Source: Brevundimonas aurantiaca (GTDB lineage: Bacteria > Pseudomonadota > Alphaproteobacteria > Caulobacterales > Caulobacteraceae). Taken from it: a stretch of DNA of 64,000 bases. The position numbers and the translations under genes are program-made. Every line of letters starts with the position of its first letter. Positions within the stretch are counted from its first letter, which is position 1. The DNA lies in contig NZ_JACHOQ010000007.1 of assembly GCF_014199955.1 (NCBI RefSeq), positions 40,097 through 104,096 on the forward strand, read 5' to 3'. The notes beneath the pieces were generated by a model. It was not told where the DNA came from, did not search any database, and worked only from the letters and a program-made list of their open reading frames with translations. Shown in pieces: positions 50,666 to 60,544 of this stretch.

Positions 50666-51502
50666 TCAGATGATGTCCAGCGGCGTCTCCCGCGTCGGCG
50701 GGGGGAAGGCTTCGTCGAGACGGTGCAGGTCCTCGGCGTCGAACTGGATCTCCAGGGCGTCGGCGTTGGCCTCCACGTGCTCGACCGAGCTCGCCTTGGG
50801 GATGGCGATCACCCCGTCCTGGCGCAGGACGGCGGCCAGGGCCACCTGGGCCGGATCGGCGTCGTGGCGGTCGGCGATGTCGCGGATCAGCGGATGGTCC
50901 AGCAGGCCGCCGCGCCCCAGGGGCGAATAGGCCATCATCGGCATGTCGCGCGCCTGCATCCAGGGCAACAGGTCGAACTCCACCCCGCGCGACCCCAGAT
51001 GATAGAGCAGCTGATTGGCCGCGCAGTCCTCGCCTCCCTCGATCTCCATCAGCCGCTTCATGGCGCGCAGGTCCAGGTTGGACACGCCCCAGCGGACGAT
51101 CATCCCTTCATCGACCAGTTCCTGGAAGGCGGCGACCGTCTCCTCCAGCGGGACGCGGCTCTCCCAGTGCAGCAGATAGAGGTCCAGCCGGTCCGTCCCC
51201 AGCCGCTCCAGCGACTTTTCGCAGGCCAGCATCATCTTCAGTTCGGAGGCGTTCTCGGGCCGGACCTTGGACACCAGAAAGACCTCGTCGCGACGGCCGG
51301 CGATCACCTCGCCCACCAGCCGTTCGGAGCGGCCGTCGCCGTACAGTTCGGCCGTGTCGATCAGGGTCAGGCCCAGGTCGATCCCCCGCGCCAGGGCCTG
51401 CTGTTCGGCGTCGCGCCGGGCGGGATGGTCGCCGATTTCCCACGTCCCTTGGCCCAGGGCGGGAACGGTCGTACCGTCTGCAAAGGTGACGAGGCGGGTC
51501 AT
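50666..51502 (-). CDS. Aldo/keto reductase
   Basis: A 278-aa NADPH-dependent TIM-barrel oxidoreductase. Tetrad elements: Asp and Tyr in LIDTAELYGDGRSE, Lys in FLVSKVRPEN, His in LYLLHWES. The NADP-binding end AIPKASSVEHVEANADAL is present. The substrate is unknown. Divergent from the alpha/beta hydrolase by 59 bp. Confidence 0.9.
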   Translation of the reverse strand: MTRLVTFADGTTVPALGQGTWEIGDHPARRDAEQQALARGIDLGLTLIDTAELYGDGRSERLVGEVIAGRRDEVFLVSKVRPENASELKMMLACEKSLERLGTDRLDLYLLHWESRVPLEETVAAFQELVDEGMIVRWGVSNLDLRAMKRLMEIEGGEDCAANQLLYHLGSRGVEFDLLPWMQARDMPMMAYSPLGRGGLLDHPLIRDIADRHDADPAQVALAAVLRQDGVIAIPKASSVEHVEANADALEIQFDAEDLHRLDEAFPPPTRETPLDII

Positions 51503-51561
51503 GTCGGTCCTGTTCCATTCGCGGCGAAAGGCCGCCTTGGCTTGGGTATGGAGAGGTTGAG

Positions 51562-52557
51562 ATGCGTACCCGGCTTATCAAGACCGACGGCCTTGTCCAA
51601 CAGGTGCTGGAGGCGGGATATGATCAGCCTAACGCGCCCCTGGTCCTGCTGATCCACGGCTTTCCCGAACTGGGGATCAGTTGGCGCGCCCAGGTCGAGG
51701 CCCTGTCCCTGGCGGGATACCATGTCGCGGCCCCGGACATGCGCGGTTACGGCGGCACGGACAAGCCCCAGGGCGCCGCCGCCTTTTCGATCCTGCATCT
51801 GGTCGGGGACATGGTCGATCTGGTGCGGGCCCTGGGCGAACAGAGCGCCATTGTGGTGGGCCACGACTGGGGCGCGCCGGTCGCCTGGTGCTGCGCCCTG
51901 CTGCGGCCCGATCTGTTCACGGCTGTGGCCGGCCTGTCCGTGCCCTTTCAGCCGCGCCGGCCCCAGGGACCGCCGACGACCGTCATGGCCGTCCTGTCCG
52001 AACGGGCCGGCATGGGCGACCTCTATATCAACCGGTTCCAGGCGGCCGACGCCCATCTGGCGCTGGAGGCTGATCCGGCGACGACGCTGAGGAAGCTGTT
52101 CTGGGCCTATGACGGGGCCACTCCGGCGTCGAAACGGGCTACCGGCTTCATGGCGCGGGGCGTCGGCCTGCTGGACAGTATCGATGACGCCGCCGACCTG
52201 CCGCCGTGGATGAGCCCGGCCCATTTCGCCGAATATGTGGAGGCCTTTTCGGCCGGCGGCTTTGACGCCCCGCTGAACTGGTACCGCGCCATCGACCTGA
52301 ACTGGTCGCTGACGGCCTTTGCGCAGGAGCAGCGAATCCTCCAGCCGGCCCTGTTCATCGTCGGCGAGGACGACCCGGTGCGCCACTACGCCGGGTCGGC
52401 CGAGGCGGGGCTGAAGGACTGGGTTCCGAACCTGAGCCGGTCGGTGGTCGTGCCCGGCGCCGGTCACTGGATTCAGCAGGAAAAGGCCGAGGCGGTGAAC
52501 GCCCTGCTGCTGGCTTTTCTGAAGGATCTGCCGGAGGCGGACGGGGGCCAGACGTAA
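51562..52557 (+). CDS. Alpha/beta hydrolase, epoxide hydrolase-like
   Basis: A 331-aa cytoplasmic hydrolase. Oxyanion motif HGFPE at 32-36, nucleophile Asp102 in GHDWGAPVAW, acid Asp in VGEDDPVR, His in GAGHWIQQE. The Asp nucleophile and the DMRGYGGTDKP segment indicate the soluble epoxide hydrolase group. Start ATG 51562 is preceded by GGAGAGG. Confidence 0.88.
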   Translation: MRTRLIKTDGLVQQVLEAGYDQPNAPLVLLIHGFPELGISWRAQVEALSLAGYHVAAPDMRGYGGTDKPQGAAAFSILHLVGDMVDLVRALGEQSAIVVGHDWGAPVAWCCALLRPDLFTAVAGLSVPFQPRRPQGPPTTVMAVLSERAGMGDLYINRFQAADAHLALEADPATTLRKLFWAYDGATPASKRATGFMARGVGLLDSIDDAADLPPWMSPAHFAEYVEAFSAGGFDAPLNWYRAIDLNWSLTAFAQEQRILQPALFIVGEDDPVRHYAGSAEAGLKDWVPNLSRSVVVPGAGHWIQQEKAEAVNALLLAFLKDLPEADGGQT

Positions 52558-52662
52558 GCCTGCGTTAACCTTGAAGCCGCAAGTCTGCCGTAAAGGTCGG
52601 GGACGGTGCCGCGAACCTCGGCGGACCCGCCGACCCGTCTTCTCGCCGTTCTCGGAGCCCCC

Positions 52663-53271
52663 ATGCATCGCCGCCAAATGATCCTGTCCGGCCTGGCCAC
52701 CGCCGCAGGGGCCTCATCTCTGGGCGCCTGCGCCTCGGCGCCGGCCAATCCCAACTATCCGATCAGCTCCGACAATACGGCGCCCGCCTACACCTTCGAC
52801 GAACTGGTCGCGGCCGGGTCCAAGGAGCTGGGCATCGCCGCCGAGGTGGTGGGCGGGGCGATCGAGCGGGTCTTTGCGGATCAGGGCGATCGCCCCACCG
52901 CCTATATCGCGGGTGAGGAAGGCTCCGGCGCCGTGGTCGTCGGCGCCCGCTACGGCCGCGGCGCCCTGCATATGAAGGACCTGTCGGCCTCTCAGGAAGT
53001 GTTCTGGCAAGGCGCCTCGGTGGGTTGGGACTGGGGCGGCAACGCCAGCCGCGTCTTCACCCTGGTCTATGGCCTGTACCATCCGGACATGATCTATCGC
53101 CGCTATCCGGGCGTCGAAGGCTCGGCCTATCTGATCGCGGGCCTGGGCGTGAACTATCAGCGCGCCGACGGCATCACCCTGGCCCCGATCCGCACCGGCG
53201 TGGGCCTGCGCCTGGGCGCCAATGTCGGCACCATGAGCTACAGCCGCCAGCGCAATCTGCTGCCCTTCTGA
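52663..53271 (+). CDS. eipA: DUF1134 family envelope integrity protein EipA
   Basis: A 202-aa exported beta-barrel protein of the DUF1134 family; the Brucella homologue EipA supports cell envelope integrity (family knowledge). The leader has MHRRQMILSGLATAAGASSLGACA: an RR pair, a hydrophobic stretch, and a lipobox-like LGAC, so it may be a lipoprotein, possibly via Tat. The core includes GAVVVGARYGRGALHMK, WQGASVGWDWGGNASRVFTLVYG and GVGLRLGANVGTMSYSR. ATG 52663 opens the signal. Confidence 0.88.
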   Translation: MHRRQMILSGLATAAGASSLGACASAPANPNYPISSDNTAPAYTFDELVAAGSKELGIAAEVVGGAIERVFADQGDRPTAYIAGEEGSGAVVVGARYGRGALHMKDLSASQEVFWQGASVGWDWGGNASRVFTLVYGLYHPDMIYRRYPGVEGSAYLIAGLGVNYQRADGITLAPIRTGVGLRLGANVGTMSYSRQRNLLPF

Positions 53272-53289
53272 ACCGGTCGAGGCCCGCCC

Positions 53290-54204
53290 CTATTCCTGCG
53301 GAATGGGGTTGGTGCGGGGATCAGGGCCGTTGGTGACGACGCGGTCGCGGTCGCCCAGATCCTTGACGATCTTGACGTCCTCGAAGCCCTCCGCCTCGAA
53401 CAGGGCCTTGACCTGCGGGCCCTGGTCCCAGCCGATCTCGACCGCGAAGACGCCGCCGGGCTTCAGGATGCGCCGGATCTCGGGGGCCAGGTCGCGATAG
53501 GCCTGCAAGCCATCGGGGCCGCCGTCCAGGGCCAGGTGAGGGTCGTGATCGCGCACCTCCGGGTCCAGGCCGGGGATATGGTCGGTCGGAATATAGGGCG
53601 GGTTGGACAGCACCAGGTCAAAGCTCGCGTCGCCGAAACCGGCCGCCCATTCCGTGCGCAGGAAGGTGGCGCGCTCGTTCAGATCCAGATTGGCGGCGTT
53701 CTCCTTGGCGACCGCCAGGGCCTCGGTTGAGATGTCGGTGCCCACCCCCTTGGCCGCCGTCCGCTCGGCCAGCAGGGCCAGCAGAATGGCGCCCGAGCCC
53801 GTGCCCAGGTCGACGGCGGTGAAGGCCTCGTGCCGGGCGAAGGCCAGGAGGGCGACGTCCAACAGGGTCTCGGTGTCGGGCCGGGGGCTGAGGACGTCGG
53901 GGGTGACGTTCAGCATGATCTTCCAGAAGCCCTTCTTGCCGACGATGCGCGAGACCGGCTCGCGGCGCAGGCGGCGGTCGATCATGGCCGTATAGGCGGC
54001 CTGCTGCTCGGGGGTGACGATCCGATAGGGGTCGGTCAGTATGTCGGTGCGGCTGGCGCCGGCGGCGGCCTCCAGCAGCAGGCGGGCGTCGATGGCCGGG
54101 CTGTCGATGCGGCCGTCCTTCAGTCGGGCCTGGGCGGCCTTCCACACGGTCAACAGGGTCGCGGCGCCGTCGGCGGGCTTGGGGGAAAGGGGCTCGAGGG
54201 TCAT
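53290..54204 (-). CDS. prmC: Release factor glutamine methyltransferase
   Basis: Methylates the GGQ glutamine of RF1/RF2. 304 aa: an N-terminal helical domain (about 1-90) and a SAM-binding domain with DLGTGSGAILLAL and the catalytic NPPYIPTDHI. ATG 54204 is the family start. Unlike in many genomes, prfA is not adjacent. Divergent from brkB. Confidence 0.94.
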   Translation of the reverse strand: MTLEPLSPKPADGAATLLTVWKAAQARLKDGRIDSPAIDARLLLEAAAGASRTDILTDPYRIVTPEQQAAYTAMIDRRLRREPVSRIVGKKGFWKIMLNVTPDVLSPRPDTETLLDVALLAFARHEAFTAVDLGTGSGAILLALLAERTAAKGVGTDISTEALAVAKENAANLDLNERATFLRTEWAAGFGDASFDLVLSNPPYIPTDHIPGLDPEVRDHDPHLALDGGPDGLQAYRDLAPEIRRILKPGGVFAVEIGWDQGPQVKALFEAEGFEDVKIVKDLGDRDRVVTNGPDPRTNPIPQE

Positions 54205-54297
54205 GACGGCTGATTGGCCCTTCGCACAGGGGATTTCAAGCGCGACCGGGCGCCGTGGCCTGGGAACGCGGGGGGCGGCTTCGCCGTTCGCCTGCTG

Positions 54298-55545
54298 ATG
54301 TTCAGGTTCAAATCTTCGCCGCAGCCCCGTCGTCGTCCCTGGTGGAGGTTCGTCGCCGCCGCCCTGGGCGGCCTGACCGCCGGGGCGGGCGCGGCCCATC
54401 TGCTCTACACCCAGGGGCATAAGGTGGGGGTGGAGCTGCGCCCCAAACGCCCCGAACCCCTGCCGCCCAAGCCGCCGACGCCCGAAGACTATGAGGCCAG
54501 AGAGCCGGGCCGGGGCCGGCTGGCCAGACGGCCGGAACAGATTCCACACAAGGGCTGGATCGACATACTGTGGCGGACCGGCGGCTCCTATTTCGGCGAC
54601 CGGGTCGGTTTCGTCGCGGGGGGCGTGACCTTCTTCACCCTCTTGTCCCTGTTTCCGCTGCTGGGGAGTTTCGTCACCCTTTACGGCCTGTTCGCCGATC
54701 CGGCCGACGCCTGGAGCCGGCTGCAGTTCCTCTACGCCGTCATGCCCGACAGCATCGCCCAGTTCCTGGGCGGAGAGATGGAGCGGCTGGCCCGGAACTC
54801 CAGCGGCCAGCTGACCTTCACCCTTATCTGGACCCTGGCCCTGTCCCTGTGGACCGCCAACGGGGCGGTCAAGGTGCTGTTCTACGGGCTGAACGTCGCC
54901 TATCACGAGGTCGAGCGGCGCAACATCGTCCGCTACAACCTCCTCTGTATGGGGTTCACCGTCGGGGGCGTCGTGGCCCTGCTCCTGACCTCGGCCCTGG
55001 TGGTGGGGGCGCCGGTGGTGATCCGGCTGTTCGGCCTTCAGGAGGAATGGGGCCTTTTGGCCCTGCTGCGCTGGCCCCTGCTGCTGGTCGGCTATGTCAC
55101 GGCCCTGACCCTGATCTATCGGTTCGGCCCGTGTCGGCAGAAGGCGCGCTGGCGCTGGTTGACGCCGGGCGCCCTCTTCGCCGCCTTGCTCAGCCTGACC
55201 GTCTCCTTCCTCTTCAGCTGGTATCTGACCAACTTCGTCCGCACCGACTCCTACGGCCCCCTGGCGGCCATTATGGGCTTTCTGCTGTGGACCTGGCTGT
55301 CGGTGCAGGTGATCCTGATGGGGGCCGAGCTGAACGCCGAGATCGAGCACCAGACGGCCATGGACACCACGACCGGCAAGCCTCAGCCGATCGGGGACCG
55401 GGGCGCCAAGGTCGCCGATACGGTGGGTGCGCGCCGGGGCAATCCGGCCGCCCTGGCCTTCACCCAGCGCCACGCCGAGGCCATGGCCGACCGGCTGACG
55501 CGCCGCCGCAGCCGCCGCGAGCGGGACGAGACCGCTACAGAATGA
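54298..55545 (+). CDS. YihY/BrkB family inner-membrane protein
   Basis: A 415-aa member of the YihY/virulence factor BrkB family, function unclear. After a basic start and one helix (about 14-32) is a Pro-rich linker, then the family core beginning [24 protein letters not shown] and including [21 protein letters not shown], followed by four more helices and a charged tail. ATG 54298 is preferred over an ATG 28 codons upstream because the extra segment looks non-coding. It overlaps hslU by 11 bp. Confidence 0.85.
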   Translation: MFRFKSSPQPRRRPWWRFVAAALGGLTAGAGAAHLLYTQGHKVGVELRPKRPEPLPPKPPTPEDYEAREPGRGRLARRPEQIPHKGWIDILWRTGGSYFGDRVGFVAGGVTFFTLLSLFPLLGSFVTLYGLFADPADAWSRLQFLYAVMPDSIAQFLGGEMERLARNSSGQLTFTLIWTLALSLWTANGAVKVLFYGLNVAYHEVERRNIVRYNLLCMGFTVGGVVALLLTSALVVGAPVVIRLFGLQEEWGLLALLRWPLLLVGYVTALTLIYRFGPCRQKARWRWLTPGALFAALLSLTVSFLFSWYLTNFVRTDSYGPLAAIMGFLLWTWLSVQVILMGAELNAEIEHQTAMDTTTGKPQPIGDRGAKVADTVGARRGNPAALAFTQRHAEAMADRLTRRRSRRERDETATE

Positions 55546-56836
55546 AGCGGCTCAGATCGACGTCCTTGGTCAGCAGACTCAGCTTGTCGCGCACCGCCGC
55601 CCCGTCAAAGGCCACGGTCTGGCCCGCCAGGTCGGAGGCCTTGAAACTGGTCTCCTCCAGCACTCGCTCCAGCACGGTCTGAAGCCGCCGGGCGCCGATG
55701 TTCTCCACCGCCGAATTGGCCGCCACCGCCGCGTCGGCCAGGGCCTCGATCGCGTCCTCGGTGAAGGTCAGGGTCACGTCCTCGGTCGCCAGCAGGGCCT
55801 GGTTCTGACGGATCAGATTGGCCTCGGGCTCGGTCAGGATCCGCTTGAAGTCGTCGCGCGTCAGAGCCTTCAGCTCGACCCGGATCGGCAGCCGCCCCTG
55901 AAGTTCGGGCAGCAGGTCCGACGGCTTGGCCACATGGAAGGCGCCCGAGGCGATGAACAGCACATGGTCGGTCTTCACCGGCCCGTATTTGGTCGAGACG
56001 GTGGTCCCCTCGATCAGGGGCAGGAGGTCGCGCTGCACCCCCTCGCGCGACACGTCGGCGCCGGAGGCCCCCTGGCGGGCGGCCACCTTGTCGATCTCGT
56101 CCAGGAAGACGATGCCCTCGTTCTCGGCCAGGATCAGGGCCTCCTTGGTCAGGCTGTCCTGGTCCAGCAGCTTGTCGCCTTCCTCGGCGATCAGCGGGGC
56201 GACGGCGTCGCGGACCGTCAGCTTGACCGTCTTGGTCCGACCGCCGCCCATCTTGCCCAGCATCTCCGACAGGTTCAGCAGGCCAACGGCCCCGCCGCCG
56301 GGGATGTCCAGCCCCTGGATCGGGGAGGCGGTGTCGGCCAGGGCGATCTCGATCTCCTTGTCGTCCAGCTCGCCGGCCCGCAGCTTCTTCCTGAAGCTGT
56401 CGCGGGTCGCCGGTCCCGCGCCGGGCCCGACCAGGGCCTCCAGGATCCGATCCTCGGCCGCGCCTTCCGCCCGCGCCCGCACCTCGCCGCGCCGCCGCTC
56501 GCGCACCATGACCAGGGCGCTCTCGACCAGGTCGCGCATGATCTGATCGACGTCGCGGCCGACATAGCCGACCTCGGTGAACTTGGTCGCCTCGACCTTC
56601 AGAAAGGGCGAACCCGCCAGCCGCGCCAGCCGCCGGGCGATCTCGGTCTTGCCGACGCCGGTGGGGCCGATCATCAGAATATTCTTGGGCGTCACCTCGT
56701 CACGCAGATCCTCGGGCACGCGCTTTCTGCGCCAGCGGTTGCGCAGGGCCACGGCCACGGCGCGCTTGGCGTCGTCCTGGCCGACGATATAGCGATCCAG
56801 TTCGGAGACGATTTCGCGGGGGGAGAGGTCAGTCAT
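55535..56836 (-). CDS. hslU: ATP-dependent protease ATPase subunit HslU
   Basis: An AAA+ unfoldase of the HslUV (ClpYQ) protease, 433 aa. Start [20 protein letters not shown]; Walker [10 protein letters not shown]; pore motif region GYVGRDV; Walker [11 protein letters not shown]; sensor 2 near [11 protein letters not shown]-terminal DLSRFIL that docks in HslV. The ATG 56836 is preferred over a GTG three codons upstream. hslV, usually adjacent, is not in the window. Confidence 0.95.
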   Translation of the reverse strand: MTDLSPREIVSELDRYIVGQDDAKRAVAVALRNRWRRKRVPEDLRDEVTPKNILMIGPTGVGKTEIARRLARLAGSPFLKVEATKFTEVGYVGRDVDQIMRDLVESALVMVRERRRGEVRARAEGAAEDRILEALVGPGAGPATRDSFRKKLRAGELDDKEIEIALADTASPIQGLDIPGGGAVGLLNLSEMLGKMGGGRTKTVKLTVRDAVAPLIAEEGDKLLDQDSLTKEALILAENEGIVFLDEIDKVAARQGASGADVSREGVQRDLLPLIEGTTVSTKYGPVKTDHVLFIASGAFHVAKPSDLLPELQGRLPIRVELKALTRDDFKRILTEPEANLIRQNQALLATEDVTLTFTEDAIEALADAAVAANSAVENIGARRLQTVLERVLEETSFKASDLAGQTVAFDGAAVRDKLSLLTKDVDLSRFIL

Positions 56837-56899
56837 GGCGCTCACATAGGAGGCCGAGAACCGTTGCGGGAGAGGGCAGGGCGTCGCGGCGCTGTTTCG

Positions 56900-58183
56900 C
56901 TAGACCGCCAGCCTCAACGCCAGGGCGGTCAGGGTGACGGCGAGGACGGGGAGGGTCAGGATCAGGCCGATCTTGATGTAATAGACCCAGCCGATGCGGA
57001 CCCCCTTTCGGGCCAGGACGTGCAGCCACAGCAGGGTGGCCAGGGAGCCGATGGGGGTCATCTTGGGGCCCAGGTCGCTGCCGATGACATTGGCGTAGAT
57101 CATGGCCTCCCGCACCGGGCCGGTCGCGGCCGAGGCGTCGATGGACAGGGCGGCGATCAGGACCGTGGGCATGTTGTTGGCGACGGCCGACAGGGCGGCG
57201 GTCAGGAAGCCCGTTCCGAAGGTCGCCCCCCAGACGCCGCCCTCAGCAAAGCCGTCCATCAGCTGGGCCAGATGGCGCGTCAGCCCGGCGTCGCCCAGTC
57301 CATAGACCACCAGATACATGCCCAGCGAGAAGATCACGACCTGCCACGGCGCCTCGCGCAGGACCTTGGTCGTGCTGATCTTGGAGCCGCGCCCGGCGAC
57401 GATCAGCAGCACGACGGCGCCGGCGGCGGCGATGGCCGAGACGGGAAGGCCTCGGGGCTCCAGAACGAAGAAGCCCAGCAGCAGCAGACCCAGCACCAGC
57501 CAGCCGGCGATGAAGGTCGCCCGGTCCTTGATCGCGGTCTCCGGCCGGGGCAGGCGGTCCACCTCATAGGCCTTGGGGATGTCGCGCCCGAAGACGGCGA
57601 ACAGGACCGCCAGGGTGGCGGCGACCGAGGCCAGGTTCACCGGAACCATGACCGCCGCATAGCGATCAAAGCCGATGTCGAAGAAGTCGGCCGAGACGAT
57701 ATTGACCAGGTTGGACACCACCAGCGGCAGGCTGGCCGTGTCGGCGATGAAGCCCGCCGCCATGACGAAGGCCAGGGTCGCCTTGGGCCCATAGCCCAGG
57801 GCCAGCAGCATGGCGATGACGATGGGCGTCAGGATCAGGGCCGCTCCGTCATTGGCGAACAGGGCCGAGACCGCCGCGCCCAACAGGACCACCAGGCCGA
57901 ACAGCCGCCGCCCGTGACCTGCGCCCCAGCGGCCGACATGCAGGGCCGCCCATTCGAAGAAGCCGGCCTCGTCCAGCAGCAGGCTGATGACGATGATGGC
58001 GACGAAGGCCGCCGTCGCATTCCAGACGATGCCCCAGACCACGGGGATGTCGTTCAGGGCCACCACGCCCAGCAGCAGGGCCGCCGCCGCCCCGCCCAGG
58101 GCGCTCCAGCCGATCTGCAGCCCCTTGGGCTGCCACAGCACCAGGACGATGGTGACGGCGAAGATCAGAAGGGCGACGATCAT
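56900..58183 (-). CDS. arsB: Arsenite efflux permease ArsB
   Basis: A 427-aa inner-membrane transporter of the ArsB/NhaD group with about 11-12 helices. Landmarks: [16 protein letters not shown] and the [13 protein letters not shown] motif in the second half, plus [28 protein letters not shown], typical of ArsB. It exports As(III) (family knowledge). Divergent from arsRCH across an 80-bp spacer with a likely operator. ATG 58183 is the first Met before helix 1. Confidence 0.9.
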   Translation of the reverse strand: MIVALLIFAVTIVLVLWQPKGLQIGWSALGGAAAALLLGVVALNDIPVVWGIVWNATAAFVAIIVISLLLDEAGFFEWAALHVGRWGAGHGRRLFGLVVLLGAAVSALFANDGAALILTPIVIAMLLALGYGPKATLAFVMAAGFIADTASLPLVVSNLVNIVSADFFDIGFDRYAAVMVPVNLASVAATLAVLFAVFGRDIPKAYEVDRLPRPETAIKDRATFIAGWLVLGLLLLGFFVLEPRGLPVSAIAAAGAVVLLIVAGRGSKISTTKVLREAPWQVVIFSLGMYLVVYGLGDAGLTRHLAQLMDGFAEGGVWGATFGTGFLTAALSAVANNMPTVLIAALSIDASAATGPVREAMIYANVIGSDLGPKMTPIGSLATLLWLHVLARKGVRIGWVYYIKIGLILTLPVLAVTLTALALRLAV

Positions 58184-58241
58184 GGGGCGGATCCTAGCGC
58201 GGACCGGCGTCCGCAGCGAACCTGTAGCTTGCACCGCGTCA

Positions 58242-58262
58242 TATTTCTAGTATCTTGGAATA
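58242..58262. promoter_or_regulatory. Candidate ArsR operator
   Basis: TATTTC (58242-58247), 9 bp, GGAATA (58257-58262): an inverted repeat with one mismatch in an AT-rich island, typical of ArsR sites. It ends at the base before the arsR ATG, so a bound repressor would cover the arsR translation start and the divergent arsB promoter. Confidence 0.5.
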
Positions 58263-58598
58263 ATGGAATCCGAACCCGCCATCCTCGCCCTCGCGGCCCT
58301 GGCCCAGCCCACGCGGCTGGAGGCCTTTCGCCTGCTGGTTCGCAGCGCGCCGGAGGGCCTGGCGGCCGGCGCGGTGGCGGATCGGCTGGCGGTGCCGGCC
58401 AATACGATGTCGGCCCATCTGGGCGTGCTGTCGCGGGCGGGGCTGATCCGCGCCCAGAGACGCAGCCGATCGATCGTCTATCGCGCCGATCTGGATCGGC
58501 TGGGCGACCTGGTGCTGTTCCTGCTGAAGGACTGCTGCCAGGGCCGCGCCGAACTTTGCCAACCCCTGCTGGCCGAACTGGCCCCCTGCTGCGACTGA
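58263..58598 (+). CDS. arsR: Arsenic-responsive repressor ArsR
   Basis: A 111-aa ArsR/SmtB repressor. Helix-turn-helix LAVPANTMSAHLGVLSRAGLI, wing RRSRSIVYRAD. Cysteines CCQGRAELC and the C-terminal CC form a plausible As(III) site, the arrangement of the ArsR2-type (CC in helix 5/C-terminal) found in proteobacteria. ATG 58263 has only GGA close upstream, so initiation may be leaderless or weak. It starts the arsRCH operon. Confidence 0.92.
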   Translation: MESEPAILALAALAQPTRLEAFRLLVRSAPEGLAAGAVADRLAVPANTMSAHLGVLSRAGLIRAQRRSRSIVYRADLDRLGDLVLFLLKDCCQGRAELCQPLLAELAPCCD

Positions 58599-58605
58599 GG
58601 CCCCT

Positions 58606-59043
58606 ATGGACATCGTCATCTATCACAATCCCGCCTGCGGGACGTCCCGCAACACCCTGGCCCTGATCCGCCACGTCGGGATCGAGCCCCATGTGATCGA
58701 CTATCTGAAGACCCCGCCCAGCCGGGCCCTGGTGGCGCAGATGGTCGAGCGGACGGGCGGATCGGTGCGCGACATCCTGCGCGAAAAGGGCACGCCCTAT
58801 GCGGAGCTGGGCCTGGGCGACCCCGGCCTGTCGGACGATCAGCTGCTGGACGCGATCGAGGCTCATCCGATCCTGATGAACCGGCCCATCGTGGTCTCGC
58901 CCCGCGGCGTGAAACTGTGCCGGCCGTCCGAGGCGGTGCTGGACCTGCTGCCCCAGGAGGGGCTGAAACCCTTCACCAAGGAGGACGGCGAAGTGGTGAT
59001 CGACGCCGACGGCCGCCGGGTCAGGGCCCCGGTCGCGGGATGA
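58606..59043 (+). CDS. arsC: Glutaredoxin-dependent arsenate reductase ArsC
   Basis: Reduces arsenate to arsenite with glutathione/glutaredoxin. 145 aa; catalytic Cys11 in [13 protein letters not shown], and an Arg set in [16 protein letters not shown]. 7 bp after arsR, and its TGA overlaps the arsH start. Confidence 0.95.
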   Translation: MDIVIYHNPACGTSRNTLALIRHVGIEPHVIDYLKTPPSRALVAQMVERTGGSVRDILREKGTPYAELGLGDPGLSDDQLLDAIEAHPILMNRPIVVSPRGVKLCRPSEAVLDLLPQEGLKPFTKEDGEVVIDADGRRVRAPVAG

Positions 59044-59783
59044 GCCGCCTTCGCCGCCTGCCCGACCCCGACCATCTTCCGGCGCTCGATCCGGCCTATC
59101 TGTCGGCGGCCCCGGCGGCGGGGCTGGGGCCGGGCGAGCCGCCGCCGCGCGTGCTGCTGCTGTACGGCTCGCTGCGCGAACGGTCCTTCTCGCGCCTGTG
59201 CGTGGAGGAGGCGGCGCGGCTGCTGCGGCGGATGGGGTGCGAGACCCGCATCTTCGACCCCTCCGACCTGCCCCTGACCGATCAGGTCGCCGGCGACGAC
59301 CATCCCGCCGTCCACGAACTGCGCGAACACGCCATGTGGTCCGAGGCCATGGTCTGGTGCAGCCCGGAGCGGCACGGCCAGATCTCGGGGATCATGAAGC
59401 TGCAGATCGACCACCTGCCGCTGAACATCGGCGGACTGCGCCCGACCCAGGGCCGCACCCTGGCGGTGATGCAGGTGTCGGGCGGCTCCCAGAGCTTCAA
59501 CGCCGTCAACACCCTGCGTCTGCTGGGCCGCTGGATGCGGATGATCACCATCCCCAACCAGTCCAGCGTCGCCAAGGCCTTCATGGAGTTCGACGACAAC
59601 GACCGGATGAAGCCGTCGGCCTATTACGACCGTATCGTCGATGTGATGGAGGAACTGGTCCGGTTCACCGTCCTGACCCGCCCCCACGCCGCCCAACTGG
59701 TGGACCGCTATTCGGAACGCAAGGCGGCCGGCGTTCCGCTCGACCCCTCGACCGACCTGTCCGCCGTCGCCGGGCGTCGCTGA
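59040..59783 (+). CDS. arsH: NADPH-dependent flavoprotein ArsH
   Basis: A 247-aa FMN flavoprotein that oxidises trivalent organoarsenicals (family knowledge). FMN motif [29 protein letters not shown] and the loop [22 protein letters not shown] match. ATG 59040 overlaps the arsC stop (ATGA). It ends the operon. Confidence 0.95.
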   Translation: MSRLRRLPDPDHLPALDPAYLSAAPAAGLGPGEPPPRVLLLYGSLRERSFSRLCVEEAARLLRRMGCETRIFDPSDLPLTDQVAGDDHPAVHELREHAMWSEAMVWCSPERHGQISGIMKLQIDHLPLNIGGLRPTQGRTLAVMQVSGGSQSFNAVNTLRLLGRWMRMITIPNQSSVAKAFMEFDDNDRMKPSAYYDRIVDVMEELVRFTVLTRPHAAQLVDRYSERKAAGVPLDPSTDLSAVAGRR

Positions 59784-59794
59784 CGTATCGCCCA

Positions 59795-59828
59795 GCAAAA
59801 AGGCGCCCTCCGGGGTCGGAGGGCGCCT
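59795..59828 (-). terminator. Rho-independent terminator after ppa
   Basis: 12-bp stem AGGCGCCCTCCG (59801-59812) / CGGAGGGCGCCT (59817-59828), loop GGGT; the A-tract on the left gives TTTTT for leftward transcripts. Confidence 0.9.
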
Positions 59829-59856
59829 GAATGCGTCTGTCTTAGTCGCCGCCCGA

Positions 59857-60417
59857 TCAGGCGGCCTTGCCGGCCTTCTTGGCGGCCAGCTTGTCCTGGT
59901 GGGCCTTCATGCCGGCCGAGATCAGTTCGGCGGCCTCGCCGGCGTCGCCCCAGCCCTTGACCGTGACCGACTTGCCCTTCTCCAGATCCTTGTAGCGGGT
60001 GAAGAAGTGTTCGATCTGCTCGATCAGGATGGCCGGCAGCTGACGATAGCTGGCGATCTCGGTGTAGTAGGGGTTCAGCTTGTCGACCGGCACCGCCAGG
60101 ATCTTTTCGTCGCCGCCGGCCTCGTCCACCATCTTCAGCACGCCGATCGGGCGCGAGCGGATGACGCAGCCGGGAACGACCGGCGTCGGGTTCAGAACGA
60201 TCACGTCGCAGGGGTCGCCGTCGTCCGACAGGGTGTGCGGGATGAAGCCGTAGTTGCCGGGATAGTACATGGCCGTATGCAGGAAACGGTCGACGAACAG
60301 GGCGCCGGACGCCTTGTCCATCTCATACTTCACCGGCAGCCCGCCTTGCGGGATTTCGATGATGACATTGATGTCCCAGGGAGCGTTCGGTCCGACCGGA
60401 ATGGCGTCGAGGTTCAT
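59857..60417 (-). CDS. ppa: Inorganic pyrophosphatase
   Basis: Hydrolyses pyrophosphate to drive biosynthesis. 186 aa family I enzyme: [42 protein letters not shown] (metal-binding Asps), and [17 protein letters not shown]. The C-terminus AAKKAGKAA is Lys/Ala-rich. Divergent from the DUF599 gene. Confidence 0.97.
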   Translation of the reverse strand: MNLDAIPVGPNAPWDINVIIEIPQGGLPVKYEMDKASGALFVDRFLHTAMYYPGNYGFIPHTLSDDGDPCDVIVLNPTPVVPGCVIRSRPIGVLKMVDEAGGDEKILAVPVDKLNPYYTEIASYRQLPAILIEQIEHFFTRYKDLEKGKSVTVKGWGDAGEAAELISAGMKAHQDKLAAKKAGKAA

Positions 60418-60544
60418 GGCGGGTCTTTGCTGCGACTGCGAAAATCTTGAAAGCGAGGGGTGATAGGACGGGCGGGCCGCCTGGGCAAGGGCGACGTGCG
60501 TTCAGGCTCTTGCGCCCGGCGTCGGAGCGGGTTCACTAGGCGCC

